Shown: positions 35,174 through 47,200 of the stretch, piece by piece | Numbering within the stretch: the stretch's first letter is position 1 | How the letters are laid out: each line of letters starts with the position of its first letter | Assembly (NCBI GenBank): GCA_017432325.1 | Contig: JAFRJJ010000013.1 | Span: forward strand, 1-64,000 | Direction: 5' to 3' | Length of the DNA stretch: 64,000 nt | Source: Solobacterium sp. | Lineage (GTDB): Bacteria; Bacillota_I; Bacilli_A; Erysipelotrichales; Erysipelotrichaceae | Program-made: the position numbers and the translations under genes | The notes under the pieces: model-generated | The model's input: only the letters and a program-made list of their open reading frames with translations | Told to the model about the DNA's origin: nothing | Database searches by the model: none

Positions 35174-38100
35174 TTAGTACTGATCCGTATCATCGAAGTC
35201 ATCAAATCCGACAGCTGCTGCCTCGGGAATCTCTTCTTCAAGGCTGTCAGTGATCGTCAGATCTGACTGTGATTCAGCATCGTTGACAATGTTCTGACGG
35301 CTCAGGTCGAGTGTTGTTTCTTCCTTCAGCTCTTCCTGTTCCATCTGCTTCAGATCCATTTCCTCACCGTCTTCACCGACCATCTTGACATCGACTGCAA
35401 GAGCCTGCAGTTCATGTACGAGGACGCGGAATGACTCGGGAATGCCGGGTTCCGGCAGATCCTTGCCCTTAACGATTGCTTCGTAAGTCTTTGTACGGCC
35501 CATGATATCGTCTGACTTCACTGTCAGGATCTCCTGCAGTGTATTTGCGGCACCATAAGCTTCCAGTGCCCAGACTTCCATTTCACCGAATCTCTGGCCG
35601 CCGTTCTGAGCTTTACCGCCCAAAGGCTGCTGAGTTACGAGTGAATAAGGTCCTGTTGCACGTGCGTGCAGCTTATCGTCGACCATGTGAGCCAGCTTGA
35701 TCATGTACATGACACCGACCGCGATGCGTTCATCATACGGTTCGCCTGTCATACCGTCAGTGAGCAGATACTTTCCGTCTGCGGATGTATTCGCTTCCTG
35801 CATGATGTTTCTGAGGTCTTCGTTGGATACACCGTCGAATACCGGTGTAGCGAACTTGCAGTTCAGAGATCTCGCAGCCATTCCCAGATGTACTTCCAGG
35901 ACCTGACCGATGTTCATACGTGAAGGAACGCCGAACGGGTTCAGCATGATGTCGATCGGAGTACCATCCTGCATGTAAGGCATATCTTCGATCGGCATGA
36001 TCCTTGAAATGACACCCTTGTTTCCGTGACGGCCGGCCATCTTGTCGCCCTCGGAGATCTTTCTCTTCTGAACGACATATACCTTTACCACTTCATTGAC
36101 GCCCGGTGACAGTTCATGGTCATCCTTGCGCTTGAAGATACGTACGGAATGAACGATACCTGCACCGCCGTGAGGTACTTTCAGGGAGTTGTCTCTGACT
36201 TCTCTGGACTTTTCACCAAAGATCGCCAGGAGCAGCTTTTCTTCAGGAGAGATCTCGCTCTGGCCTTTCGGTGTAACCTTACCAACCAGGATATCTCCTT
36301 CTTTTACTTCAGCACCGACCATGACGATACCTCTTCCGTCGAGATTGCGGCATGCGCTTTCTGCAACGTTCGGGATATCTCTCGTGATCTCTTCAGGTCC
36401 GAGTTTTGTATCACGGCATTCGATGTCATATTCTTCAATATGAACAGAAGTATATACGTCTTCACGTACCATACGTTCGGACATGATGATCGCATCTTCG
36501 TAGTTGTAACCATGCCATGTCATGAATGCGATCAGGACGTTCTGGCCAAGTGCCAGTTCGCCGTTCTGCATTGCAGGACCATCAGCCAGGATGTCACCGC
36601 GCTCGATACGTTCACCGTCAAAGACGATCGGTCTCTGGTTCAGACATGTGGAAGAGTTGGAACGACGGTATTTCGTCAGTTCATATGTATGTTCTTTTCC
36701 GCTGTCTTCCTGAATGACTACCTTAGTAGCATCTACATAGGTAACGACACCGGGAGCCGTCGCAACACAGGCAGCACCTGAGTCACGCGCAATACGGTGT
36801 TCCATACCTGTACCGACAAACGGGCTGTGCGGGTTCAGCAGAGGAACTGCCTGACGCTGCATGTTCGCGCCCATCAGAGCACGGGTACAGTCATCGTTTT
36901 CCAGGAAAGGAACGCAGGCTGTCGCAACAGATACGATCTGACGCGGGCTAACGTCCGCAAAGTCGATCTCGTCTTTGGAAACCATGACGGTTTCACCGGC
37001 GATTCTCGCGACGATACGGTCGCCTGCCAGATGTCCTTCTACGATCTCGTTTGCCTGAGCGATAACGTGGTCGTTTTCTTCATCTGCAGACATGTACTGG
37101 ATCTCGTCCGTTACAAATCCGTCGATGACCTTACGGTACGGGGTCTGGATAAATCCGTATTCATTGACTCTCGCATAAGTTGTCAGATAAGAGATCAGAC
37201 CGATGTTCGGACCTTCAGGTGTTTCGATCGGACAGATCCTTCCGTAATGGGAGTTATGAATATCACGGACTTCGAATCCGGCACGTTCACGTGTCAGACC
37301 GCCGGGACCCAGCGCAGAAATACGGCGCTTGTTGGAAAGTTCAGCCAGCGGGTTCTGCTGGTCCATGAACTGTGACAGCTGGGAGCTGGAGAAGAACTCC
37401 TTGATCGCTGCTGTCAGCGGACGGATATTCGTCAGCTGCTTCGGTGTCAGGTTGGAAGCGTCCGCAATGGACATTCTTTCCTTGACAACACGTTCCATAC
37501 GGGAAAGACCGATACGGAACTGGTTCTGGATCAGTTCACCGACTGTACGGATACGACGGTTGCCCAGCATATCGATATCATCTGTTGTACCGATACCATC
37601 GAGCATCGTCAGTTCATAGTTGTACAGCGCATACATATCCGGCATTGTGATGGTGTGCTTGTCATTCAGCGGATCGATACCGATCAGCTTGACAGGGTGA
37701 CCGTCAGCTGCCAGGATCGTGATCTCCTGTACGCACGCACCGACCAGCCAGAGGCTGACAGATGCGCCTTCCATTACCATCTTTGTGACTGCTTCTTTCT
37801 TCGCGTTCGTCAGAGTCGGAGCAGCTCCGTCCGGAATGTAGCGGTCCAGAAGGTTTGTTCCTGTGCCATCAGTCACGTCAGCACCGTTGACCGTCAGACG
37901 GCCGGGTGTATAAAGACGCTGTCCCAGCTTCAGTACTGCTGTTACGTTGTCGTTTGTCAGTTTCGCTTCGCTTGCGATGATGCCTGCATAAACAGTAACC
38001 TCACTGAATTCAGCTGCTACTGCTTTGACATCTTCCGGCGTCAGGACTGTTCCCTTGGAAAGGGATACAGTGCTTCCGTCAAGGTCTGTTGCCAGGATCC

Positions 38101-39331
38101 TTCCGACCAGGGCATTCGTCCAGCTTGTATTCATCACTGCTGTTACAGGATGAGAGAATGTATGGTTGAACGGAAGTGCACGGCAGTTGATGCCCTTGTT
38201 GATCTCGGGACGCAGTGCGTTGCGCTCTGTTTTTCCGATATGGACATCTTTATTGAAGATGACAGTTCCTTCGGCACCGACCAGGTCTTCCGCAAGCTTA
38301 TGGCCTTCCATACGGTCAAGAATGTTCAGCTTCTTGCGTACCTTGTAACGGCCTGCTTTCGTCAGATCATATCTTCTGTAGTCGAAGAACTTGGCATCCA
38401 TCAGGTTGATGGCACCGTCGATCGTAGCGATTTCATCTGCACGCTGGTTTTCATAAACAGACAGAAGAGCTTCATTTGTTGTCTTTGTCTTATCAGCGTT
38501 CAGAGTGTTGAGGATCTCCTCATAATTTCCGAATACGGATGTGTACAGCAGCATGTAGTCGTTCAGGAATTCTCTTTCTTCCTGTTCAACGATCACATCC
38601 GGATACAGCTCGAAACGCAGAGTCTTCAGGAATTTCTGCATTTCTGTCGTATCAAACGGATCATCTGTACGTTCAAGATTCAGGGACATACCGATCGCCT
38701 TGAAGAGGATCGTGCTGAGCACCTTTCTTCTGCGGTCGATCGAAACGTTCATGATCCTGCCCAGAGCCGCTTTCTTATCATCCGACATGAATTCCAGCCA
38801 GGTTCCTCTGGAAGGGATCAGTTCGCATGTGTATGTATCACGGCCTGTACGGTCTTCGGAAACGATATCAAAATATGCGCCGGGTGAACGCACGATCTGG
38901 CTTACGATAACACGCTCAGCACCGTTGATGATAAACGTGCCGGTCGGTGTCATCAGAGGGAAGTCTCCGAGGAAGACTTCTTCCCACTGCGTCATCACTT
39001 CACCTGTATCAGGGTCAACGATCTCGAGTTCCATCTTTGCCCTTAAAGGTGCACAGTAGTTTGTTTCTCTGTATTTGCATTCACTGATCGAATATTTCGG
39101 CTCGCCGAATTCATAATCAATGAACTTCAGCCGGATGTTTCCGGCATAGTTGTAGATTGGGTAGATATCATTAAATACTTCTTTGATACCTACCGTTGTG
39201 AACCACTCAAAGGATGCTGTCTGTATTTCCACCAGATCCGGAAGATCCAGCCCCGCACTTACCTTTGAATAATCGCGGCGGGTTGCTTTGTTGCCATAAT
39301 TCACAACACGGTAGGTTTCTTTATTCTCCAT
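35174..39331 (-). CDS. rpoB: DNA-directed RNA polymerase subunit beta
   Basis: From the ATG at 39331 (AAAGGA nine bases upstream) RpoB has 1385 residues, about 190 more than in B. subtilis. Core motifs are '[20 protein letters not shown]', '[17 protein letters not shown]' and '[10 protein letters not shown]'-like '[13 protein letters not shown]'. Most of the extra length lies between the '[11 protein letters not shown]' stretch and '[10 protein letters not shown]', plus an acidic C-terminal tail. In the rifampicin cluster the E. coli His526 position is Asn. It has its own promoter upstream and leads into rpoC. Confidence 0.97.
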   Translation of the reverse strand: MENKETYRVVNYGNKATRRDYSKVSAGLDLPDLVEIQTASFEWFTTVGIKEVFNDIYPIYNYAGNIRLKFIDYEFGEPKYSISECKYRETNYCAPLRAKMELEIVDPDTGEVMTQWEEVFLGDFPLMTPTGTFIINGAERVIVSQIVRSPGAYFDIVSEDRTGRDTYTCELIPSRGTWLEFMSDDKKAALGRIMNVSIDRRRKVLSTILFKAIGMSLNLERTDDPFDTTEMQKFLKTLRFELYPDVIVEQEEREFLNDYMLLYTSVFGNYEEILNTLNADKTKTTNEALLSVYENQRADEIATIDGAINLMDAKFFDYRRYDLTKAGRYKVRKKLNILDRMEGHKLAEDLVGAEGTVIFNKDVHIGKTERNALRPEINKGINCRALPFNHTFSHPVTAVMNTSWTNALVGRILATDLDGSTVSLSKGTVLTPEDVKAVAAEFSEVTVYAGIIASEAKLTNDNVTAVLKLGQRLYTPGRLTVNGADVTDGTGTNLLDRYIPDGAAPTLTNAKKEAVTKMVMEGASVSLWLVGACVQEITILAADGHPVKLIGIDPLNDKHTITMPDMYALYNYELTMLDGIGTTDDIDMLGNRRIRTVGELIQNQFRIGLSRMERVVKERMSIADASNLTPKQLTNIRPLTAAIKEFFSSSQLSQFMDQQNPLAELSNKRRISALGPGGLTRERAGFEVRDIHNSHYGRICPIETPEGPNIGLISYLTTYARVNEYGFIQTPYRKVIDGFVTDEIQYMSADEENDHVIAQANEIVEGHLAGDRIVARIAGETVMVSKDEIDFADVSPRQIVSVATACVPFLENDDCTRALMGANMQRQAVPLLNPHSPFVGTGMEHRIARDSGAACVATAPGVVTYVDATKVVIQEDSGKEHTYELTKYRRSNSSTCLNQRPIVFDGERIERGDILADGPAMQNGELALGQNVLIAFMTWHGYNYEDAIIMSERMVREDVYTSVHIEEYDIECRDTKLGPEEITRDIPNVAESACRNLDGRGIVMVGAEVKEGDILVGKVTPKGQSEISPEEKLLLAIFGEKSREVRDNSLKVPHGGAGIVHSVRIFKRKDDHELSPGVNEVVKVYVVQKRKISEGDKMAGRHGNKGVISRIMPIEDMPYMQDGTPIDIMLNPFGVPSRMNIGQVLEVHLGMAARSLNCKFATPVFDGVSNEDLRNIMQEANTSADGKYLLTDGMTGEPYDERIAVGVMYMIKLAHMVDDKLHARATGPYSLVTQQPLGGKAQNGGQRFGEMEVWALEAYGAANTLQEILTVKSDDIMGRTKTYEAIVKGKDLPEPGIPESFRVLVHELQALAVDVKMVGEDGEEMDLKQMEQEELKEETTLDLSRQNIVNDAESQSDLTITDSLEEEIPEAAAVGFDDFDDTDQY

Positions 39332-39424
39332 TGTTCGCCATCCTTTCGCCTGCATCGCCTTATATACGCCGAAAAGGGCATACTTACCCTTACCCTTATT
39401 TTTAGCGACATTTATCAACATATA

Positions 39425-39453
39425 ATAATATCAATGTTGAGTAAAGCCGTCAA
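39425..39453 (-). promoter_or_regulatory. Promoter of rpoBC
   Basis: On the minus strand TTGACG and TATTAT are spaced by exactly 17 bases, overlapping the end of the methyltransferase gene. Transcription would start near 39418, giving a leader of about 85 bases. It lets rpoBC be transcribed apart from rplJL. Confidence 0.75.
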
Positions 39454-40049
39454 TTTCTGATCCCCTTAAGAATCCAGTATCCTTTATCCCTGTCAATTAC
39501 CTCACAAGACCCGAAAACTTCCGCTATCTTCCGGACAGCGCTTTCAGCGCCTTGTTTTCTCCTGATCACCGCCAGCAGCACACCGCCGCGGTTCAGATGA
39601 TCATAAGCTTCCGACAGGATCCCGTGCACCACAGCCTTTCCGGCTCTGATAGGAGGATTTGTCAGAATCATATCAAAGTGATCAGCCAGGCTGTCGAAGC
39701 GGTCTGACATGACCGCTCTGACAGTCGCCCTGTTTTTTTCGGCATTGAGCTCAGTGAGCTCCAGCGCTCTCGAATTGACATCGCTGCAAGTGACAGAACA
39801 TTCCGGAAATATTGTTTTCACAACAATTCCTACAGTCCCGTATCCACAGCCCAAGTCCAGAACACTTCCGGACAATGGCGTGCATACGGCGTTTTTCAGC
39901 AGGATCTTCGTACCCTGATCGACACCATCCTTGCTGAAAACACCATCATCCGTAACAAATGTGAATGTGCGGCCCGAAAACTGAAAGGTGATCTCCCTCC
40001 TATTGGAAGGCAGCCCGCTGTTATCTGTAAAATAGTGAATTTGGCTCAT
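39450..40049 (-). CDS. Class I SAM-dependent methyltransferase, RsmC-like
   Basis: A 199-residue methyltransferase in the place of ybxB of B. subtilis, between rplL and rpoB. The SAM site is 'VLDLGCGYGTVGI' and the catalytic 'LTNPPIRAGK' is the N-P-P-[FILMVWY] motif of N-methyltransferases acting on exocyclic amino groups; in RsmC the target is guanine in 16S rRNA. Length matches the single-domain bacillary form, not the double-domain E. coli RsmC. It is likely an rRNA guanine methyltransferase. Confidence 0.88.
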   Translation of the reverse strand: MSQIHYFTDNSGLPSNRREITFQFSGRTFTFVTDDGVFSKDGVDQGTKILLKNAVCTPLSGSVLDLGCGYGTVGIVVKTIFPECSVTCSDVNSRALELTELNAEKNRATVRAVMSDRFDSLADHFDMILTNPPIRAGKAVVHGILSEAYDHLNRGGVLLAVIRRKQGAESAVRKIAEVFGSCEVIDRDKGYWILKGIRN

Positions 40050-40073
40050 AACGCGGTTCCTTTCTTAGGGCCG

Positions 40074-40097
40074 AAAAGCCGAAACAGATTTCGGCTT
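40074..40097 (-). terminator. Terminator after rplL
   Basis: On the minus strand AAGCCGAAA and TTTCGGCTT form a perfect 9-bp stem followed by a short T run (TTCGG). It would partly separate rplJL from the methyltransferase and rpoBC. Confidence 0.6.
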
Positions 40098-40123
40098 CTC
40101 TAGATGATTATTTTGTTCAAATC

Positions 40124-40495
40124 TTATTTGAACTCAACTGTAGCTCCTGCTTCAACAAGCTGCTTCTTGATGTTCTCTGCTTCTTCCATCGGTACATCCT
40201 TCTTGATTTCTGCAGGGATACCATCAACCAGCTTCTTAGCATCAACAAGTCCCAGACCTGTGATTGTACGAACGACTTTGATAACGCCGACCTTGGAGTC
40301 ACCGAAGCTTGTCATAACGACTGTTACGTTTGTCGGTGCTGCAGGTTCAGCAGCTTCTGTAGGTGCAGCTACTGCAACAGGTGCAGCAGCGCTTACGCCA
40401 TACTTTTCTTCGATTGCTTTTACGAGCTCATTCAGCTCAAGAATTGTAGCTTCATCAAGATAAGCAAGAATCTCTTCCTGTGTTAACTTTGCCAT
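40124..40495 (-). CDS. rplL: 50S ribosomal protein L7/L12
   Basis: A 123-residue L12 with the N-terminal dimerisation domain ('[20 protein letters not shown]'), an Ala/Pro-rich hinge at about 35-55 and the C-terminal factor-binding domain ('[20 protein letters not shown]'). Several copies form the ribosomal stalk and recruit translation GTPases. It follows rplJ by 21 bases with a strong AAGGAGG. Confidence 0.97.
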   Translation of the reverse strand: MAKLTQEEILAYLDEATILELNELVKAIEEKYGVSAAAPVAVAAPTEAAEPAAPTNVTVVMTSFGDSKVGVIKVVRTITGLGLVDAKKLVDGIPAEIKKDVPMEEAENIKKQLVEAGATVEFK

Positions 40496-40516
40496 GGATT
40501 TTTTCCTCCTTCTTCC

Positions 40517-41050
40517 TTAGGCAGCTGCCTCTGCAGCTTCTTCTTTTGGTGCTTCTGCGCTACCGCCTCTGGCTTCAGCAACAGCATTGATAGCTCTTGC
40601 AAAGCCGGAAACAGGTGCCTGTAATACAGATAACAGCATTGACAGCATTCCTTCTCTGTTCGGGAGCTGGGACAGCTCTGCAACTGTTTCAGATCCGATA
40701 ACACGGCCTTCAACAATTCCGCCCTTGAGAATCAGTGCCTTATGCTTTTTCGCGAACTGTGCCATAACACGAGCCGCTGCGGTTTCGTCTTCGCCGAATG
40801 CGATCGCGTTGGGTCCTGTCAGAACGTTTTTCAGGTCTCCGTAACCAGCCGCATCTGCTGCTCTGGCAGCCAGCGTGTTCTTATAGACTTTCATCTCAAC
40901 ATGCTCGGCCATCAGTGCACGGCGGAGTTCAGTGACCTCAGCAACGCTCAGTCCACGGTACTCAGCGACAACTGCAGAACCGGATTTTTTCATCTTGTCT
41001 GCAATCTCGGTGACGACATTTTTCTTTGTTTCCAATACCGCCTGATTCAT
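40517..41050 (-). CDS. rplJ: 50S ribosomal protein L10
   Basis: A 177-residue L10, the base of the L12 stalk. It has the family start ('VVTEIADKMKKSGSAVVAEYRG') and ends in an Ala/Glu-rich helix that binds L12. An L10 leader with its own promoter precedes it, so the rplJL unit should be controlled by free L10(L12)4. Confidence 0.96.
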   Translation of the reverse strand: MNQAVLETKKNVVTEIADKMKKSGSAVVAEYRGLSVAEVTELRRALMAEHVEMKVYKNTLAARAADAAGYGDLKNVLTGPNAIAFGEDETAAARVMAQFAKKHKALILKGGIVEGRVIGSETVAELSQLPNREGMLSMLLSVLQAPVSGFARAINAVAEARGGSAEAPKEEAAEAAA

Positions 41051-41089
41051 TCCTTCACCTAAACCTTTCCTGTTATCGCGTACCTGAAT

Positions 41090-41121
41090 ATATAAAGCCC
41101 TCGCTGACAGACAGCAAGGGC
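41090..41121 (-). terminator. Terminator hairpin at the end of the L10 leader
   Basis: GCCCTTGCTG pairs with CAGCGAGGGC (10 positions, one G-T or mismatch) across TCTGT, followed by TTTATAT. As it lies between the L10-binding fold and rplJ, it is probably the attenuator through which L10 acts. Confidence 0.65.
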
Positions 41122-41205
41122 ATAAAAGTTCAACTAACAGATTGACTTTCTCTACCTCGGTAACCTGATTAAGCTTACGCCGTTACTGTCTCTGGTATTT
41201 GATAA
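41097..41205 (-). ncRNA. Ribosomal L10 leader
   Basis: The minus-strand leader of rplJ contains the conserved L10-binding landmarks 'AGAGACAGTAACGGCG', 'CTTAAT' and 'GGTTACCGAGGT' in the expected order, followed by a long hairpin (GCCCTTGCTG/CAGCGAGGGC, 41097-41121). L10 in complex with L12 binds such leaders and represses rplJL. The assignment comes from recognised landmarks and position. Confidence 0.8.
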
Positions 41206-41212
41206 CGTTAAA

Positions 41213-41241
41213 ATAATACGAGCGTTTAACGTGTTTGTCAA
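41213..41241 (-). promoter_or_regulatory. Promoter of rplJL
   Basis: On the minus strand TTGACA and TATTAT are spaced by exactly 17 bases, a near-consensus housekeeping promoter directly after the stop of the adhesin gene. Confidence 0.88.
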
Positions 41242-41249
41242 CCTTCAGT

Positions 41250-44200
41250 TTATCTTTTTAACAGCAGTTTTGCCGACAATGTGAACAGGGCTCCGCTGAC
41301 CAGGAATACACCCGCCCAGAAGAGCGGATAACCGTCTCCGCCCGTCTTGGGAAGCGCCGTCAGGAATTCAGATTTCTTTCTGTCATACATCGTGATGAAC
41401 TGCGTCTGATCGGAAGACGCTGCTGTAAATGTGATGGACGCGCTGACTTCATACTGCTCAGGCGCCTGTTCCTCCATCAGGGTGTATGTTTTTCCGGCAC
41501 TGACCGACTGCAGTCTGTGTGCTTCTTCCGTGCTTGTCCAGCGGTCTATGACCTTCCCGGTCTCATCGATGATCTTCAGGACTGCTCCGGCCAGCGGTTT
41601 CTTTGTGAAGGAGTCAAGTTTTTCCACACGGATATCCAGCGGAACGTTCTCGATCTTCAGTACACGGCCTTCCATATCCGCGTCAGTGATCACAGTCCCG
41701 TCCTGCAGGACGCTGAACTCAACAGGTCCGTTGTGTGAAGCATATCCGTCCGGTATTTTGATTTCCGTGATCGAATAGCCTTCCGAAGCCTTCAGTTTTG
41801 GTCCAAGTTCCTCCTGGGCTCCGGATGATGTCCAGCTGTATATCTCATTGCCATGTTCATCCCACAGACAAAGCTGTGCCCCGGGCAGGGCATTGCCCCT
41901 TTCATCTGTTTTCAGTACAGCCAGACTGATCTGATGGTTCGTAAATATATGCCCGGTATCATCCACAGTCACCGCATAGCCTGCCGGCACATTCTCCCGG
42001 ATCTCATAAACGATCTTTCTGCCGGTATCATCATATTCATTCAGACCAGCAAATACGCCTTTCCAGGATGATTCCGCATTGACTGACAGATGCCGGATGT
42101 CTTCTCCGTCTGCAAGCAGAATGAATTCAGCTTCTGCCAGTTCTGCGCCGTCCCATATCTTTTCCACCGGCAGATCGACCTTCCTGCGCTCATAGATATT
42201 CGTAACGGTCAGTTCGACTGTTTCTCCGCTGATCCGTACAGCCGGATCGCCGGTGACCGTGAACCTCCTGAAGACATATGCCGGGGACAGGCTGTCTTCC
42301 GTACCGTTCAGTTCCGTCAGAACATAGTTTCCATAGGGAATATCATTCAGTACCGTGCTTTCATTGTTTCTGATCTCGAATGTCCGGATCAGGTCCCCGT
42401 CTGCCGTATGCAGGGCAAACCGGTAGCTTTGTTCTGTCTGCAGCGGATCCCCTTCTGTGTCTTCCGTATGTTTTGTGATCTTCAGGTTTCCCCGGATACG
42501 TTCATTGGTGACCGTCATCGTCTGTTCAGCAGCGTCCCATTCCGCATGTCCGTGATCCTGTGCTTCCAGGCGGAACAGTTTTCTGAGGAAACGGATCAGC
42601 CCGTTTTCTGTAAGCTCATCCTTCAGATACAGTGTTCCGTCCTGCAGGATCTCGAAGGAGATATCCGCGTCGGATCTCACATATCCTTCCGGCGCGGTGA
42701 CCTCTCTCAGAACATAACTTCCTTCTTCCAGGGAACTGATCATGACGCTTCCGGCATCTGTTGTGTACTGTCCCAGAGATACGCCTGATCTGAACAGTTC
42801 AAATACAGCAGGTTCATTGATCAGGCTGTGGTCCGCACTGCATTTCTGCAGCGTCATTTCAAATGTGCCTGTCTGTTCTTCGCTGGCTGGGTCCCAGGTG
42901 TTGATCACCTCAAGACGATCGCCTGAAAGTCTGTTCTCCGAGATCCAGAGCCCTGCCTCAGATACTGTTTCGCCTGTCTGCACAAATACCGTATTTCCGT
43001 CCAGTATTTCCTTACTGCATCCTGCTACTGCTGATTCACTGACAGTATACTGTATCCGATCCGAACCATCCTGTCGGTAGACCGGCAGAGCCACGGTCGT
43101 GATCTGCCAGATGTCTGTTCCTGAAACGGCATCTGCCTGGGTAAGTGTATATGTTTCAAGCAGCTGTCCGTCCGCATACAATCCGATCAGGATCTCTGCG
43201 GGAAGTGCTGTCTGTGTTTCCCTGACCCAGGTCTTCCGGATCAGCAGCGGCTGTGCGGCCGGCGCAATGCCTGCGTCATTGTTTTCCGAAGCATAGCGGT
43301 AAGAACCGATCGACGAGGCTTCCGGCATGGTAATGCCGTCTATTCCGATTCCGGTCAGTCGTTCTTCTTCATAGATACCGGTCCCGTCTGAATCGCTGTC
43401 TTTGTTTCCGATATGAAGCGGTGACAGCAGATATTCAGGGAGACAGTCCGCCTCGATCAGTATCCGGTACGTCCCTTCGGGAAGCGAGGTGAACCGGTAT
43501 CTTCCGTCTGTGTATGTTGATACCGTCCCTGTATGGACATCCATGCTTTGGGAAGAATGAATGACCGCAGGCACACCGTCAGATTCATATATCTCATAGT
43601 TTCCTGCAGTGTCCTGTTTCAGCAGTGTGACCGTCATATCATGCATCGGCTGTTCCAGCGAGCTGCGCTGACCGTCCAGGTCGCCGTCTTCCCAGATAAT
43701 ACCCTCAATACTGCGCGATACGATGTAAACTGTCGATTCTCCGGTATCGGAACCCCTGTAGACCGTGTTTCTGATCTTCTGGCCTCCCTGACTTCCCGGC
43801 ATACTGACACGAAGATGCAGCCTGCATGTCTGCTGTCTGTAAAGCGTACCGATCACAGCAGCAGCTTTGATATTCTTCCGTTCTCCGGGATCCAGTACGA
43901 GGACACGGTCTTCCCTGTCAGACTGCACAGTTCCTTTGATCCATGCCGGAGAATTCCTGATCTGCCCGGCTGTGATGTGTTCAGCAGCCGCTTCATCAAT
44001 TTCCTGAAAGGTGTACCATATCTCCCAGTCACCGATATTCTCGGCAGTGATCTTTGTACCGTCTGCGGAATACTTCAGGATCCTGAATTCATCCAGATAC
44101 AGATCTCCCGTGTATGTACTGTCTGAGGCAAATACATCCAGTACAACGGAGTCCGTCAGATCAGAAGAACCGTTGTTTCCCGCCGTGATCGTCCATCCCG

Positions 44201-47200
44201 CGCTTTCCTGCGGATCGATGAATCTCCGGTCGGCCTTTTTCGATACAGCCATTGCCAGCTGTTTGGAGATACGGATCCCCGCTTCACTGATATTGTCGTT
44301 TGCAGGAGTCAGAGGACGATGATCCCCGTCTGCACTGATGGATGACGTCACGATGATCTGCTGCTGATCAGCTATTTCGATATATCCGTTCTCTTCATCG
44401 ATCACCGTGCCGAAGTAGATGTTGTCCATATCCTGCGAAGGAATGATGTTCTCCAGCGTCCATGTCAGGATCGTCTGTCCGTTCTCCCCTGCTGTCAGTA
44501 CGGGTTCAAGCGGTATGCCGGAACAGCTTCCCTGCTTTCCGATACCAGTCTGTACGTATTGGGAACCTGACGCGTACCAGGAACCGAAATCATTGTTGTA
44601 CATCAGCTGCGCAGGCATGACCGCTCTGACAGTCACTGTGACCGGTGTGCCTTCCCCGGTCTGCGTATATGTTGTCAATGACGGTTTGATCCGGTATTCC
44701 ACATAGCGCTGTCCGCTGTCCAGGCTGTAGATCCTTGCCGGTTCCGCTGAGCCTGTCCGGGTCTGCGCAGCAGTGATCTCGATCTCGCTTCTGAACGGAG
44801 TGACATAAACTGAATCTCCATCATGATTATCCCCGGTATGTCCGGACACATAGGCGCTGTTTTCCCACACTGCTTTGACATACTCTTCTTTCACATCCTG
44901 CCTGTCGCCCTGCGGAAAGATAAATGAAAGATTATCGGTCCCTTCCGGACGCAGCGGGATCATTCCTCCGGCTGCGCTGACCTTGTCTTTCAGCCACCAT
45001 GTCGTGCTGATCCTGATCTGATACACATTGCCCACTGTCTGACTCTCATCCGCGGTCGTACAAGGTATATATGACAAGGCTGCCTTTTTGGTGAATTCTT
45101 TTTCCGACAGATCCTTGCGGTACTGGGTCAGGATCCCCACACACGTATATCCTAGATCCTGCAGCTGCTGCAGATCGGAAAAATAGATCAGATCCGACTC
45201 AACTGCGTCATTCATTTCCGCGTCATCACTCCATCCCGTTCCGTCCGGCTTCGCCGCATACATCCATGAATATGTTCCTGACGCATAATAACCGTCGTTA
45301 TAGGCAGACGGACTGCCGGGAGTACCGTCACTGTTCTGCAGGAGTATGCCTTCATCATCGAACTTCATCAGGCTGTTTGCGGCATATACGACATTGTCGC
45401 TGTCACCTCTGGGATCACACCAAAGTCCCCAGGTGATCCCGAACGGCTGTCCGGCTGCCACAGCATCCTCGCCGGTATGCAGAAAGGAATCAGGTTCTTC
45501 GTTATGGTTGATATCGCCGTATCCGTCTGCGGAAGCGTAATGGATGTTCGGTGTATATACCCCTCCACCGGCAATAAAGGCCGACCATGTCAGCACGTCA
45601 TCAGATGTATTTCCCTGCTCTAGCAGTACATCCGATACCTTCAGCTGTGCATCTGTTACGCTCAGTTCGACTGTTCCTGTGTCTTCATACCATTCGCTGA
45701 GATCTGTTCCGTTCTGTTCATAGGGGACGACAAAGTATACCTCTGCCGCGGAGATACAACCGACCCGCGCTGTAAACACACCGTCTGAAGGTTTCCAGTA
45801 GATGTTCTGGTTCTTCGGGGCAGCGCCGCTGTTGCCGTTCGGGAACCACTGCGGATTCACTTCATAACCATTAGGATGCTGTTCACTTTTCGGATAGATC
45901 GTGTAGGTTACAACACTTCCTTCCTGCACTGCGCTCCAGTCACCTCCGTTCCAGCATCCGTTGGAGCCGTCGGCAGGCATGATATCGGGCCGTTCATTCT
46001 TTCTGTTCAAAGGTGCCAATGTAGCGTACGTCAAACCATAGCTCTTAACATCTCTTTCATCGGTCTGCAGGTCGGAATACGGACGCTTATTGCCTTCATA
46101 GCTCCAGATCAGCGGTACAAATCCGTCATTATTCATCGACACAGGAGACGAAGATGCGGAGGACTTTCTGTATACAGCCTGCATATCAACGCTGACACTG
46201 ATCGGTCCGCCCGGCAATGCGCATCCTTTCAGGTCCGCACCCGTTCCGGCACTGCCTTTGCTGTAGAGCTGGAGGTTCACGGAATAACCATAGATCCTTC
46301 CTTTGACCTGTCCGGCATCTTTGTTCAGCGCGAGACTGTTTCCTGTGGAAAAGTCGAACACATCCAGACCCTGTGTATGCGTATGTTTTGCAAGCGCGGC
46401 ATTCATTCTGAGTTCACATGTGACCTCTACCGGTTCCGAAACGCATTCAGCCGCCTGACTGATATCGTTATGATCCATCCAGGCACGGAAGACAGGCTGT
46501 ATGACTGTGCCGTCGGAAGCTCCGAGGATATGGATCACCACGCTGACAGTCCCGCTGCCGGGGAATGCGTTTTCCGCGGTCTCATTCGGCTCCATAAACC
46601 GTTTGACAAGCAGCACCTGGTTCCCTTCTCCGTCCTTACTGAGCGTCCATCCGGTCGTTCCGGGTGCCAGTGTATCAAGATCATTGCATTGGTTTCCCGT
46701 CCAGCCCATGGATTCCGTATCAAAAACCGCTTCCTTTTCTGTACATGGAAGAATGAATTCATAGAACATATATCCGCTGCCGACACTGTCGTAAATACCA
46801 TTGGATCTTGTTCTGTAAAACAAGGTATATGTCAGCGTATCAAACGTCCTGATCCTGTGATTTGCGTCCGATGTATCTCTGCCGGGAGTATCCGCTTCAT
46901 CAAACGGGCCGATTCCGTCTTTCATCTCCGAAACACTCAGTGTCTCAACATAGATCAGGTCATCATCCAGATAATCATGTTCTCCTCCGGACTGATCCAG
47001 CAGGATCGTGCACAGTTCCTGATAAAGAGCATATTTCTCAGGGTTCCTGCCCTGCCATTCAGTTCTGTCTTCTTCAGACATTCCGTTTTCAAGGGACCTG
47101 ATCTGCTGCAGAAGCGTACGTATACTGTCCTTTTCCTCTTCACTCATCTGAAATACGGAACTGCTTTCCGGCAGCTGTTCCAAATACTGCGTGATCTTCA

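Noticed and set aside
37655-38887. Plus-strand open frame of 410 codons opposite rpoB
   Set aside because: Antisense to RpoB, Cys- and His-rich without any domain; shadow frame.
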